Below the pieces are notes generated by a model that saw only the letters and a program-made list of their open reading frames with translations, ran no database searches and was not told the origin of the DNA. Shown here piece by piece: positions 14,822 to 24,125 of a DNA stretch of 62,646 nt (position 1 is the first letter of the stretch; each line of letters begins with the position of its first letter). This stretch comes from Flavobacterium seoulense (GTDB lineage: Bacteria > Bacteroidota > Bacteroidia > Flavobacteriales > Flavobacteriaceae). The position numbers and the translations under genes are program-made. The DNA is taken from the NCBI RefSeq assembly GCF_000695795.1, contig NZ_JNCA01000019.1, positions 1 to 62,646 of the forward strand, written 5' to 3'.

Positions 14822-16624
14822 TTAATTATTGTCAGGAGTCAAAATCAAAGCGGTATAAGCCGGTAAATTCGTGATTACTTTAAGCGGCTCTCCATTAAAA
14901 TCTTCATTTAAAACAACAACAGATTCCACTATCATATCTGTAAATTCTTCATCATACCCTTTCCAGTCGCTATTAAAAACTAAACGATATCCATTTGCAT
15001 AAGGAACACCAAATGTAAAATTTTCAAAAGCCTGATTCGATAAATTCAATAAAACAACTGTAGAATTTGAAAAATCTTCATTAGCTGATCGTGCATAAGC
15101 CAGAATTTTATTGTCGTTATCAAAATGAATTACTTTTGTGTATTGCCCTTTTAAACCATCACTTTCATATTTTTCCTCTGTACGAATGTTAATCAAATCA
15201 CTAACCATTTGCGTAATTCCTGCGTGTTTCTCATATTGATTCCAATCTAAAGCTTCAGAATCTTTGAAATATTCATCTTCAATAAATTCCTGTCCCTGAA
15301 ACAGCATTGGTATTCCCGGAGATGTCAAAGTGATTACCAGACCTAGTATTGCTCTCTTTTTTCCAAAGAAACTATCGGCGTGTCCAGGCTGAATCTCTTC
15401 AGGTACTCGCGCCTTGCCATTTGCAACTTCATCATGCGATTCAGTATAAATAATTCTTTCGAAAACATCATTGTTATATTTAAACAAAATAGCATCAACA
15501 AGTGCTTGCATATCGCGATATTCATCTCCTTGTTCAATTAAAAATTTCCTTACCGGATGCACAAAATTCATATCCCATTGTGAACCATAGCCAATTCCTC
15601 CATGTTCTATACTAAGAGTAACTAAATCGTGACCTTTCAAGTCTTCAGCAATGGTCAGTTTTTCTGGATATTTCATTTTGATTTCTGCATTTATATCTCT
15701 CATCAAAATATTTCCTTCGGGTATTTCGCTGTCATATCCTGTACCTCCTCCTTCGTAACGAATGTAAGAAGTAGCATCCATACGTAAACCATCACAATGA
15801 TAATCTTCAATCCACATCATTACATTATCTCTTATATATCTTCTTACTTCTTCTCGTCCGTAATCAGGTCTGGAATCTCCCCAAGGTGTAGAGGAGCGAT
15901 GATCATTATAGAAATAAATTCCTCCTTTACCATTCTCTGACCAGCCATCAAATTGCCATAAATCCATATCCGATGGTCCAAAATGATTGTAAACAACATC
16001 CAGAATTACAGCAATATCTTCTTTATGAAAAGCATTTACCATTCGGGCAAAAGCTTCGGCACCTCCATAATCTCGCTCTATTGCAAAAGGATAAGAAGGA
16101 TTGTATCCCCAGGAAATACCACCTGCAAATTCTGCAATGGGCAATAGCTCAACACAATTGACACCTAGTTTCTTTAAATAGGGAATCTTTTCAATAATAG
16201 AGTCAAATGTTGCAACAGTATCTAATTCTTTTCTGTAAAATGTACCTACATGCAATTCGTATATTACCAAATTATTCCATGATTTCATTTTAAAATCCTG
16301 GTCTTCCCATTCAAAATCTAAGCGTGTAATGACACTATTACCATTACTATTTGTCATTTCTCTGGCATAGGGATCATTTTTTTCTAAAATCAAATCACCA
16401 TTATGGATAATGTATTTGTATTCATCACCCTTTTTTGCTTCTAAAACACTCTCAGACCAATATCCGTTTTCTTCCTGAGTAAGTTCGTTTTTAGTATGAT
16501 CCCAATTATTGAACGTACCGGTTACGAAAACCTTATCTGCATTAGGTGCCCAAACTCTAAAGGTTGTTCCTTGATCCGAAGCAATGGCTCCCATTCCTTC
16601 GATTTTTTCTATAACATTTTCCAT
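14822..16624 (-). CDS. GH13 alpha-1,4-glucan branching-type enzyme
   Basis: A 600-residue GH13 enzyme built like a branching enzyme: a CBM48 domain (about 10-100; FRVWAPNADKVFVTGTFNNW), a catalytic barrel (115-480) and an all-beta C domain. Conserved sites are DVVYNH (209-214), DGLRMDA with nucleophile D283, AEDL with acid/base E327, and ESHDE with D398. Branching enzymes make alpha-1,6 links in glycogen. No glgA or glgC is next to it, so an alpha-amylase-type role on cytoplasmic glucans is an alternative. No signal peptide is present. It lies 46 bases downstream of a possible microprotein gene. Confidence 0.85.
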   Translation of the reverse strand: MENVIEKIEGMGAIASDQGTTFRVWAPNADKVFVTGTFNNWDHTKNELTQEENGYWSESVLEAKKGDEYKYIIHNGDLILEKNDPYAREMTNSNGNSVITRLDFEWEDQDFKMKSWNNLVIYELHVGTFYRKELDTVATFDSIIEKIPYLKKLGVNCVELLPIAEFAGGISWGYNPSYPFAIERDYGGAEAFARMVNAFHKEDIAVILDVVYNHFGPSDMDLWQFDGWSENGKGGIYFYNDHRSSTPWGDSRPDYGREEVRRYIRDNVMMWIEDYHCDGLRMDATSYIRYEGGGTGYDSEIPEGNILMRDINAEIKMKYPEKLTIAEDLKGHDLVTLSIEHGGIGYGSQWDMNFVHPVRKFLIEQGDEYRDMQALVDAILFKYNNDVFERIIYTESHDEVANGKARVPEEIQPGHADSFFGKKRAILGLVITLTSPGIPMLFQGQEFIEDEYFKDSEALDWNQYEKHAGITQMVSDLINIRTEEKYESDGLKGQYTKVIHFDNDNKILAYARSANEDFSNSTVVLLNLSNQAFENFTFGVPYANGYRLVFNSDWKGYDEEFTDMIVESVVVLNEDFNGEPLKVITNLPAYTALILTPDNN

Positions 16625-16670
16625 AGTATTAAGTTTCTAGTAATAACAGAAGTATCTATCTGGACTTTTA

Positions 16671-16772
16671 TTAACTAAGTAATTCCTGATATTTTTTCCA
16701 AGGGTCATCTTTTTTGTTTGCTGGAGTTGGTTTCGGATAAGTTTTTCCAATTTTTGCGTATTGTGTATTCAT
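16671..16772 (-). CDS. Possible 33-residue microprotein upstream of the branching enzyme
   Basis: A short frame read by hand: ATG to TAA, 33 residues, beginning MNTQYAKIGKTYPKPTPANK and ending DDPWKKYQELLS. The composition is polar and basic with a Pro-rich middle and a Trp near the end, unlike random AT-rich translation. It lies 46 bases upstream of the branching enzyme on the same strand and may share its mRNA. A near-match promoter (CACCTTTG) lies upstream. No known family comes to mind. It could be a real small protein or a leader peptide. Confidence 0.45.
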   Translation of the reverse strand: MNTQYAKIGKTYPKPTPANKKDDPWKKYQELLS

Positions 16773-16920
16773 CTTTACTATAATTTTATGTTTTTTAATT
16801 TTATGCAAAGGTGAATAATATGTCATTTTAATAGTTTATAGAATTCATTTCAGCATTTATATAATTATCATTTATCAGATAAAAGAAAATTAAGCTTCTG
16901 AATAATTTCAGTATAACGCA

Positions 16921-16951
16921 TAAAAAAAGAGGAGCTAATTGCTCCTCTTTT
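16921..16951 (-). terminator. Terminator of the coiled-coil protein gene
   Basis: GAGGAGC and GCTCCTC form a stem on a short TAATT loop, flanked by A and T runs. It lies 20 bases after the stop at 16972. Confidence 0.85.
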
Positions 16952-16971
16952 ATACTATTTAATCAATAAGA

Positions 16972-17847
16972 TTATTTTAAGGTAAAACTTGATTTAGAAA
17001 CCACTTCTCCTTTATCAAAAATATTGATAAAATAAGTTCCTTTTTCAAAGTCTTTTCCAGGTAAATTTTCAGAAACCTGAACTGTTTTGTTCTCATATTT
17101 CACAGTACTTGTAAAACTATAAGTTAAAGTACTACCTTCAAAACTAATGATTTTCTTTTCGCCTAATACATTGTTTTTACTATCAATTACTTGTACATAA
17201 TAAGTTTTATCGCCTGATTGTGCAATTTCGTTACCGGCAATAGTAAAGCTAATTTTAAGCATATTAGTTCTACGGGCTTTATCTGTTGCAATTTCTTTTC
17301 CTGAACTTCTAACTTTGTAAGCTGAACTCTGAATGTTTAAAACTGTCAGTTTTGCTCCTTTTTCAACTACTTTAGCTAACTCGTCATTTTGTCCTACTAA
17401 AGTCTGGTTGTATTTTTTAGACTCATCCAAAACTACTGCTGTACTATCACGCTGTGTTTTTAAAACGCTATTTTGATTTTTCAATCCTTCGTTTTCAGCC
17501 ATTAAAGCCTTCATTTTGTTTTGTAAAAGATTCATTTTAGTTTTAAAAGCAGAAAGATCACCTTTGGATTTTTTTACTTCTTCCATTAAACCTACTACTT
17601 TATCTCTTTCCTGAATCAATTCGTCAGACATTGAAGTATTTTCAGCAATTGCAGCATCATAAGTTGCTTTTAATTCTTCTAAGTCTTTTAATACTGAATC
17701 TTTTTCAGATACCTCTTTAGTTAATACTGTTTGTACTTTTTCTGTATCAGAAGATAATTTGAAAATATATACTAAACTTCCCACCAATAAGACTGCCAAT
17801 ACAGCAACAACTGCCTTCAGGCTTGAACCATTTTGTTTGTTTTCCAT
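16972..17847 (-). CDS. Membrane-anchored coiled-coil protein, function unknown
   Basis: A 291-residue protein with one N-terminal transmembrane helix (about 11-29, AVVAVLAVLLVGSLVYIFKL). A long coiled coil follows (about 33-165, full of heptads such as DELIQERDKVVGLMEEVKKSK). The C-terminal domain is beta-rich (about 168-291; TNMLKISFTIAGNEIAQSGDKTYYVQVIDSKNN). The domain order suggests a periplasmic protein held at the inner membrane. Similar Bacteroidetes proteins are often mislabelled as chromosome-partitioning proteins because of the coil; nothing here supports DNA segregation. It is transcribed divergently from the arginase-family gene. Confidence 0.75.
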   Translation of the reverse strand: MENKQNGSSLKAVVAVLAVLLVGSLVYIFKLSSDTEKVQTVLTKEVSEKDSVLKDLEELKATYDAAIAENTSMSDELIQERDKVVGLMEEVKKSKGDLSAFKTKMNLLQNKMKALMAENEGLKNQNSVLKTQRDSTAVVLDESKKYNQTLVGQNDELAKVVEKGAKLTVLNIQSSAYKVRSSGKEIATDKARRTNMLKISFTIAGNEIAQSGDKTYYVQVIDSKNNVLGEKKIISFEGSTLTYSFTSTVKYENKTVQVSENLPGKDFEKGTYFINIFDKGEVVSKSSFTLK

Positions 17848-17878
17848 TTTTTTAACGATTTTTCAATTTTAATAATAT

Positions 17879-17886
17879 CAAATTTA
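17879..17886 (-). promoter_or_regulatory. Promoter -7 box TAAATTTG
   Basis: An exact match on the minus strand 32 bases upstream of the coiled-coil protein start. Confidence 0.6.
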
Positions 17887-17929
17887 ACAATATAATTTTT
17901 AAGATATAACGTAAGTAGAGAAATTATAT

Positions 17930-17937
17930 TATTTTTG
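17930..17937 (+). promoter_or_regulatory. Promoter -7 box TATTTTTG
   Basis: An exact match on the plus strand 18 bases upstream of the arginase-family start. It is back to back with the opposite promoter 44 bases away. Confidence 0.6.
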
Positions 17938-17954
17938 GGGAAAAATTTTCTTTT

Positions 17955-18998
17955 ATGGAAAAGTTTCTGCCATTTACAATTAATGATCTAGCAAAGGTTA
18001 CTAACCATAGAAGCGGAGAAATTAAGTTTGGAGAAAAAATGCTTACGGTTCCTGTAGGAACAAATCCCATCTCTTTTATAAAAAACACTGATGTCAAGTA
18101 CATTTTATTAGGAATTCCTGAAGATATTGGTGTACGGGCAAACTTTGGACGTCCCGGTGCTGCTTCGGCATGGAATGAAGCTATAAAAAGCATTGCCAAT
18201 ATTCAGCATAATCGTTTCTGTAAAGGCAACCAAATTCTTGTTTTGGGACAAATTAATGTCTCGGAAGAAATGAAAGAAGTCGAAAACTTAGATTTCAACA
18301 ACATTGACGACCGCGTGAAACTAAGTCAGTTAGTTCAAAAAATTGACAAAGACGTTTCGCATATTATTTTCAGCATCGTTAAATTAGGCAAAATCCCTAT
18401 TATCATTGGCGGCGGACATAACAATGCTTACGGAAATATTAAAGGTACAGCTCTTGCCAAAGGAAAACCTATTAATGCTATTAATTTCGACGCTCATTCT
18501 GATTTTAGAATCCTCGAAGGAAGACATAGTGGAAATGGTTTTTCGTATGCTTATGAAGAAGGTTTTCTTAAAAAATATTTTGTCTTCGGTTTACACGAAA
18601 ATTATACTTCTAAAAGTGTATTAGATATTATCAAAAAAATCGAAGATCGTGTTCGCTACAATACTTACGACAGTATCAATATTCGAAAAGAAAAAGACTT
18701 TTCACAAGAAATGACTCATGCGCTTGAATTCATTAAATCAGATACTTTTGGGATTGAAATTGATCTTGATGCTATTCCTAATATTGCCAGCAGCGCTATG
18801 ACTTTGAGCGGTTTTTCGGTAGAAGAATTACGTCAGTTTGTTTCATTCTTTGCTAAACATAAAAACGCTGGTTATTTACACATTTGCGAAGGCGCACCTG
18901 ATTTAGACATTGACAAAAACAACCATTTGATTGGAAAATTAATTGGCTATCTTGTTACTGATTTTATTAAATCAAATTCGAATAAAAACAGTCTTTAA
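17955..18998 (+). CDS. Arginase / formimidoylglutamase family hydrolase
   Basis: A 347-residue binuclear manganese ureohydrolase. Metal ligands of the arginase fold are present: H155 in IGGGHNNAYG, D179/H181/D183 in NFDAHSDFR, and D270/D272 in IEIDLDAIP. Members split guanidino or formimino groups from arginine, agmatine or formimidoylglutamate. The first histidine sits in GGGHN rather than the arginase GGDHS motif, which points to the formimidoylglutamase-like branch common in Bacteroidetes. No other hut or arginine genes are next to it, so the substrate stays open. Confidence 0.87.
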   Translation: MEKFLPFTINDLAKVTNHRSGEIKFGEKMLTVPVGTNPISFIKNTDVKYILLGIPEDIGVRANFGRPGAASAWNEAIKSIANIQHNRFCKGNQILVLGQINVSEEMKEVENLDFNNIDDRVKLSQLVQKIDKDVSHIIFSIVKLGKIPIIIGGGHNNAYGNIKGTALAKGKPINAINFDAHSDFRILEGRHSGNGFSYAYEEGFLKKYFVFGLHENYTSKSVLDIIKKIEDRVRYNTYDSINIRKEKDFSQEMTHALEFIKSDTFGIEIDLDAIPNIASSAMTLSGFSVEELRQFVSFFAKHKNAGYLHICEGAPDLDIDKNNHLIGKLIGYLVTDFIKSNSNKNSL

Positions 18999-19044
18999 AA
19001 AAGATACTATTCGAGTAATAAACAAGCATCAGGAATAATAACAC

Positions 19045-19052
19045 TATCTTTG
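19045..19052 (+). promoter_or_regulatory. Promoter -7 box TATCTTTG for the helicase gene
   Basis: An exact TAnnTTTG followed by C, 46 bases upstream of the ATG at 19099. Confidence 0.65.
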
Positions 19053-19098
19053 CACAGCTTATCACTGTAATTATTACAGGATAATTAATACCCAACTT

Positions 19099-20349
19099 AT
19101 GTTATTCGAAGATTTATCACTTTCAAAAAGTATCCAAAAAGCCATCTATGAAGAAGGCTATACAAGTCCTACCCCTATTCAGGAACAAGCCATTCCGCTT
19201 ATTTTAGCCGGAAATGATTTAATAGGCTGCGCACAAACCGGAACCGGAAAAACAGCTGCTTTTGCTATTCCAATTATTCATCAGTTGCATCGAATTGTAG
19301 GTTCATCTAAAAAGCCAAAACAAATTCGTGCTTTAGTAGTTACACCTACCAGAGAATTAGCGGTACAAATAGGGCAAAGTTTTGAAACTTATGCTAAATA
19401 TACTAATCTTACTCAATTGACTATTTTTGGAGGAGTTTCTCAAAATCCACAAGTCGATACACTTAAAAGCGGAGTAGATATTTTGATTGCTACGCCAGGA
19501 AGATTATTAGATTTACACAAACAGGGTTTTGTGAATTTTGATCATTTACACACTTTAGTTCTTGATGAAGCTGATCAGATGCTCGATATGGGATTTGTAA
19601 ATGATGTCAAGAAAATTGTAAAATTGACTCCTAAAAACAGACAAACTTTATTCTTCTCGGCCACAATGCCAATAGCGATTAGAGAACTTGCCGAAATGTT
19701 TTTGACTGATCCTGAAACAGTAACCGTTTCACCTGTTTCATCAACTGCCGAAAATGTAGAACAACGTATTTATTTTGTCGAAAAAGGCGAAAAAAGAAAT
19801 CTTTTATACAGCTTACTTCAAAATGAAAATTTGAGTAATGTATTGGTTTTTTCGAGAACAAAACACGGTGCCGATAATGTGGTGAAAGCGTTACGCAAAA
19901 AAAATATTGCTGCCGAAGCTATTCACGGAGACAAATCGCAAAATGCAAGACAACGTGTTCTGGATGCTTTTAAAAACAAGGAAGTTGGTGTTCTTGTAGC
20001 TACTGATATTGCCGCTCGCGGAATTGATATTGACCAGTTACCTTATGTTATCAACTTTGATTTACCTAATATTCCCGAAACTTACGTACATCGAATAGGT
20101 AGAACGGGACGTGCAGGAAATGGCGGAATTGCGATTTCTTTTTGCAGTAAAGACGAACATGGTTACTGGAAAGACATTCAGAGACTAATTAAAGTTGATG
20201 TAAAAACAATTTCAGATCATCCTTATCCATGGCATGCTGGAAGTCCGGATGCAAAACAGGAAAAACCTAAAAATTCAAACAGAAGTGGAGGTGCTCACAA
20301 ATCGAGAAAATCCAGCGCTTCTAAACAAAATAAAAAACGCTGGTATTAA
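19099..20349 (+). CDS. DEAD-box RNA helicase, RhlE type
   Basis: An ATP-dependent RNA helicase for ribosome assembly or RNA turnover. The 416-residue protein shows all motifs in order: Q motif TPIQEQAIP, motif I AQTGTGKT, PTREL, TPGR, DEAD, SAT, a C-terminal RecA domain with VFSRTKHGAD, and HRIGRTGR. A short basic tail rich in Ser, Lys and Arg (after residue 385) probably binds RNA without sequence preference. Length and tail fit RhlE. It has its own promoter and converges on the hybrid kinase gene at a hairpin. Confidence 0.94.
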   Translation: MLFEDLSLSKSIQKAIYEEGYTSPTPIQEQAIPLILAGNDLIGCAQTGTGKTAAFAIPIIHQLHRIVGSSKKPKQIRALVVTPTRELAVQIGQSFETYAKYTNLTQLTIFGGVSQNPQVDTLKSGVDILIATPGRLLDLHKQGFVNFDHLHTLVLDEADQMLDMGFVNDVKKIVKLTPKNRQTLFFSATMPIAIRELAEMFLTDPETVTVSPVSSTAENVEQRIYFVEKGEKRNLLYSLLQNENLSNVLVFSRTKHGADNVVKALRKKNIAAEAIHGDKSQNARQRVLDAFKNKEVGVLVATDIAARGIDIDQLPYVINFDLPNIPETYVHRIGRTGRAGNGGIAISFCSKDEHGYWKDIQRLIKVDVKTISDHPYPWHAGSPDAKQEKPKNSNRSGGAHKSRKSSASKQNKKRWY

Positions 20350-20375
20350 AAAATCAGCTTTTTAAAAATTTAATC

Positions 20376-20410
20376 AATCGTAAAAGAGTTTATACTTTTT
20401 TACGATTTTT
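20376..20410 (+). terminator. Terminator between helicase and hybrid kinase genes
   Basis: AATCGTAAAA pairs with TTTTACGATT over a 12-base loop and is followed by a T run. The T run touches the stop codon of the opposing kinase gene. Confidence 0.75.
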
Positions 20411-22620
20411 TATTTTAGATGAGATTCTTTTACAATGACTTCGTTAATAATTTTATATAACTGTTTAGAATCAAAAGGCTTACTAATAATATCATTAAAA
20501 CCAGCAGAAATAGCTTCTTCGGTAATTTCTTCTTTATCAAATGCTGTCAATGCAATAGTCGGTGTTTTTATTCCTCTTTCACGAATTACTTTTGTGGTTT
20601 CAAAGCCGTTCATTACCGGCATATTAATATCCATCAATATAGTATCAAATTTTTCTACCTCTAATAATGCTAAAGCTTCCTGACCTGATAAGGCAACACT
20701 ACATTTATAGTTAAATTTTTCAATAGTTTTTTGGGTAATCAAAAGATTAATTTTATTATCATCAACTACCAAAACATTAAAAATCTGACTCGAAGATAAA
20801 TCTACATTGATATTGTTAATTATCGAATTAGTTTTTGCCATATCGCTTTCAAAAGCAATAGTAAAATTGAACGTAGTTCCTTTTCCTAGTTCACTTTTTA
20901 AATAAATGGTACTATTAAACAAATGTAAAAGCTGTTTTACAATAGACAACCCAAGTCCTGTACCCTGATAATCAATTTCTTTTCGACTTACCTGAACAAA
21001 TTTATCGAATATTTTTTCCTGATTTTCTTCGGCAATTCCTGCTCCGTTATCTTCAATAGTAAATTCGATAAAATAAAGTTTCTCTTTTACATCAACTAAG
21101 TTCACCCGAATCTTTATTTCACCATTATGAGTAAATTTTAATGCATTACTCACCAAATTTATAATGATTTGAGAAAGGCGAAGTTTGTCTCCAATTAAAT
21201 ATTCCGGAATTGCAGTGTCTACCTTAACATCAATAGTATTATTATGTTTTTGAGCTAAATAAGCCATTGTATTCTTAATGAATTCAATTTCGTCAGCAAT
21301 ATTAAAAGTCATTTTTTCTAAAACGACTCTATTTTCTTCAATCTTATTTATTTGTAAAACATCGTTTACCAATGACAATAAATATTTTGCCGAAAATTTA
21401 AGCGACTTTAAATGAGGACTGTCTGATAATTCTTTGTGCTCATCAACCAACATATTTGTTATTCCGATAACTCCATATAATGGCGTTCGTAATTCGTGTG
21501 TAATTGTCGATACAAACTGAGATTTAAGTTTCGAAGCTACTTCGGCTTTTTCTCTTGCCAAAACTAATTCATGATTAGTACGAACTAACTCTAAATTTTT
21601 TACTTTTTTTAAATTAAAATTTCGATACAAAGAATAAATCAACAATAACAATATCAACAAACTAATAATTAACAAAATAGAAATTGTTTTAGTTTTTTCT
21701 AAAACCTGTGATTGAAAATTATTCTTTAATTCTATTTCATCTATTTTTCTTTTATATTCATCAATTTCTAAAGTTATTCCGGCAACATTTGCTTTATTCA
21801 ACCTTACTTTAGTATCAATTTCATCTAGAGTTTTATGAAATAATGCCTTATTTTCGTAAGCTTCTTTATAATTGCCCGTATGGTATAAAAACTTTGTGTA
21901 TTCGTCTAAAGCATACGAATAATCTAATTTATTATTTCCATTCTTTGCCAGATTTATTGATTTTATAAAATAAGATTCTGCTTTTTTAAAATCTTTTGTT
22001 GCACTATAATACATGCCATTGAGCATGTTTATAATTACCAAATACGATTCATTATCAAATCCTTTATACTTTTTATTGATAAAATCTAAGTAAACTTTCC
22101 CTTTCACAAAATCATTGGCATCGAAATAGGCCCAGGTCAAATTTAATTTAGTCATGTAAATTTGCGCAAAATCGCCTTCTCTTTCACTATATTTTAAGGA
22201 TTTTTGATAGTAAAACAATCCTTTACTGAACTGCTTTTCTTCAAAACAATATACGTTTCCTAAATTATTATAGAGCTTGTATTTTATAGTATCATTATTC
22301 GCTTTATTAGCATAAACTAATCCTTTTTCATAATAAAGTATTGCTTTTTTAAACTCATAAAGTTCCTCATAATTTCCAGCAATGACATTATAAGACTTTG
22401 CAACTAAAAGGTCATTTCTACTTTCAAAAGCCTGATGTAAAGCAATTCGGGCTTTGGATAAAGACAATTCATATTTATACTCATCCAAGTATTGAGATGC
22501 CTGCTTTATTGACGAAAGTATTTCTTTTGAAGAAACTTCAGTTTTTTCAATTCTGGGTTGGCTAAAAAGAGATAAGGTAAAGAAGAAGAGAAAAATTCGA
22601 AAAGGAAACATAAGCAGCAT
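20410..22620 (-). CDS. Hybrid histidine kinase with TPR sensor and receiver
   Basis: A 736-residue sensor. After a signal-like N-terminus (MLLMFPFRIFLFFFTLSLFS) come TPR-type helical repeats (about 40-270) facing the periplasm, a transmembrane helix (312-332), a HisKA domain with H375 in STITHELRTP, an ATPase domain (N-box NLVSNALKF, G1 DNGAGIA 524-530, G2 GTGLGLS 553-559), and a C-terminal receiver (about 614-733) with D620/D621, phospho-acceptor D664, T692 and K714. It lacks a DNA-binding output, so phosphate must pass on, perhaps through an Hpt protein. The signal is unknown; TPR sensors often bind protein or peptide partners. Confidence 0.93.
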   Translation of the reverse strand: MLLMFPFRIFLFFFTLSLFSQPRIEKTEVSSKEILSSIKQASQYLDEYKYELSLSKARIALHQAFESRNDLLVAKSYNVIAGNYEELYEFKKAILYYEKGLVYANKANNDTIKYKLYNNLGNVYCFEEKQFSKGLFYYQKSLKYSEREGDFAQIYMTKLNLTWAYFDANDFVKGKVYLDFINKKYKGFDNESYLVIINMLNGMYYSATKDFKKAESYFIKSINLAKNGNNKLDYSYALDEYTKFLYHTGNYKEAYENKALFHKTLDEIDTKVRLNKANVAGITLEIDEYKRKIDEIELKNNFQSQVLEKTKTISILLIISLLILLLLIYSLYRNFNLKKVKNLELVRTNHELVLAREKAEVASKLKSQFVSTITHELRTPLYGVIGITNMLVDEHKELSDSPHLKSLKFSAKYLLSLVNDVLQINKIEENRVVLEKMTFNIADEIEFIKNTMAYLAQKHNNTIDVKVDTAIPEYLIGDKLRLSQIIINLVSNALKFTHNGEIKIRVNLVDVKEKLYFIEFTIEDNGAGIAEENQEKIFDKFVQVSRKEIDYQGTGLGLSIVKQLLHLFNSTIYLKSELGKGTTFNFTIAFESDMAKTNSIINNINVDLSSSQIFNVLVVDDNKINLLITQKTIEKFNYKCSVALSGQEALALLEVEKFDTILMDINMPVMNGFETTKVIRERGIKTPTIALTAFDKEEITEEAISAGFNDIISKPFDSKQLYKIINEVIVKESHLK

Positions 22621-22628
22621 AATGTTAT

Positions 22629-22636
22629 CAAAGATA
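22629..22636 (-). promoter_or_regulatory. Promoter -7 box TATCTTTG for the hybrid kinase
   Basis: An exact match on the minus strand, 8 bases upstream of the annotated start. The leader would be nearly absent, so translation may begin at the second Met (M4). Confidence 0.55.
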
Positions 22637-22713
22637 GCACAATCAATCGATTATATATTAATTCTAAATTACAATAAAAAATCTATTTTCTATTAACCAA
22701 TTCAGCTAATCTT

Positions 22714-23991
22714 TTATTCCTGTATTGCTGTAAGTTCATTATTTTCTTCCCATTTTCCTATTACTGAAGCCGCTAAGGCATTTCCTAAAACATTAGTCGC
22801 GCTTCTAAACATATCACAAAAATGATCTATTGGTAATATTAAAGCAATACCTTCAACAGGGATATCAAACATTCCACATGTTGCTGCTACGACTACTAAA
22901 CTTGCTCTTGGCACTCCTGCAATTCCTTTACTGGTAAGCATTAAAACTAAAAGCATTGACATTTGGGTTCCTAAATCTAAATCAATTCCATACGCCTGAG
23001 CAATAAAAATACTCGCAAAGGTCATATACATCATACTTCCGTCTAAATTAAATGAATAACCTAATGGCAGCATAAAGGAAACTATTCTGTCTTTTACGCC
23101 AAAACGCTCTAACTCTTCGGTAAGTTTAGGAAAAACGGCTTCACTGCTTGTCGTTCCAAAAGCGATTATTAATGGTCCAAAAATTCTTTGAAGTAAAATA
23201 GTCATTCTGTTTTTAAGAAAAATGTAACCAATTAATACGAGTACTATCCAAATAGAAGAAATTCCGATTAAGAAAGAACCAAAAAACTTAAAATAAGTCA
23301 TTGCTAATTCCTGAAAATCTCTAACAGCAAATACAGCCGCAATAGCACCAAAAACACCAATAGGAGCAAAATTCATCACATAATTTACCATTTTAAGTAC
23401 AATATGAGACGTTTTATCTAATACACTGACAACTGGTTTTACATAATCTCCTAAAGATGCCGCTGCTAAACCAAAGAAGATAGAGAAAATAACTATTTGC
23501 AAAATTTCATTAGTTGCCATAGCTTCAAAAATACTTTTAGGCACAATGTGTTCTATAAAATTTTCGAAAGATATATTTTTCGTTTTTGCAGTTACTTCGG
23601 AAACAGCAGCTATATCAACATTGGATAAATTCAATCCTACTCCGGGCTGAAGTAGGTTTACAAAAAACATTCCCAATAATAATGATAAAAATGAGGCTGT
23701 AAAAAACCATGCTAAAGATTTGATTCCAATTCTCCCAACGGCTTTAACATCTCCCAATTTGGCAATTCCCACAACTAATGTTGTAAAAACCAAAGGAGAA
23801 ATAATCATCTGGACTAAGCGGATAAAAACAGTTGCTAAAATTTTTATTTTAACACTAAAGGATTGCGCCGTTGCTGTATCAATTGAATTATGAATAATAA
23901 CTCCTAAAACAGCACCAAGAAACATTGCAATTAGAATTTGAAAAGTCAGATTCTTTAAAAGTGATGGCTTTCCATTTATATTTTGTGTCAT
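22714..23991 (-). CDS. Dicarboxylate/amino acid:cation symporter (DAACS family)
   Basis: A 425-residue secondary transporter of the GltP/DctA family, taking up dicarboxylates or acidic amino acids with Na+ or H+. Eight transmembrane helices and two re-entrant loops are expected. The family signatures are clear: the serine-rich hairpin FGTTSSEAVFPKL, SFNLDGSMMYMTFASIFIAQ, and the substrate-binding segment IDHFCDMFRSATNVLGNA. Substrate (glutamate/aspartate or C4-dicarboxylate) cannot be fixed by eye; DR in DMFRSATNV is commonly seen in the dicarboxylate/aspartate groups. It is a monocistronic gene upstream of the hybrid kinase. Confidence 0.93.
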   Translation of the reverse strand: MTQNINGKPSLLKNLTFQILIAMFLGAVLGVIIHNSIDTATAQSFSVKIKILATVFIRLVQMIISPLVFTTLVVGIAKLGDVKAVGRIGIKSLAWFFTASFLSLLLGMFFVNLLQPGVGLNLSNVDIAAVSEVTAKTKNISFENFIEHIVPKSIFEAMATNEILQIVIFSIFFGLAAASLGDYVKPVVSVLDKTSHIVLKMVNYVMNFAPIGVFGAIAAVFAVRDFQELAMTYFKFFGSFLIGISSIWIVLVLIGYIFLKNRMTILLQRIFGPLIIAFGTTSSEAVFPKLTEELERFGVKDRIVSFMLPLGYSFNLDGSMMYMTFASIFIAQAYGIDLDLGTQMSMLLVLMLTSKGIAGVPRASLVVVAATCGMFDIPVEGIALILPIDHFCDMFRSATNVLGNALAASVIGKWEENNELTAIQE

Positions 23992-24033
23992 TTTATCCTG
24001 CTTTAAAGTTAAAATCCGGATAAAAAGTACAAA

Positions 24034-24073
24034 AAAAAGGTGAGTATAATAAAAATTATTAGCTCACCTTTTT
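24034..24073 (-). terminator. Terminator of aroC
   Basis: AAAAAGGTGAG pairs with CTCACCTTTTT, with extra ATAAT/ATTAT pairing inside, followed by T. It lies about 50 bases after the aroC stop. Confidence 0.8.
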
Positions 24074-24125
24074 ATAATTATTGTTTTATTAAAAAACGAT
24101 ATGTTAATTTAGAAAATCTCGTTTA

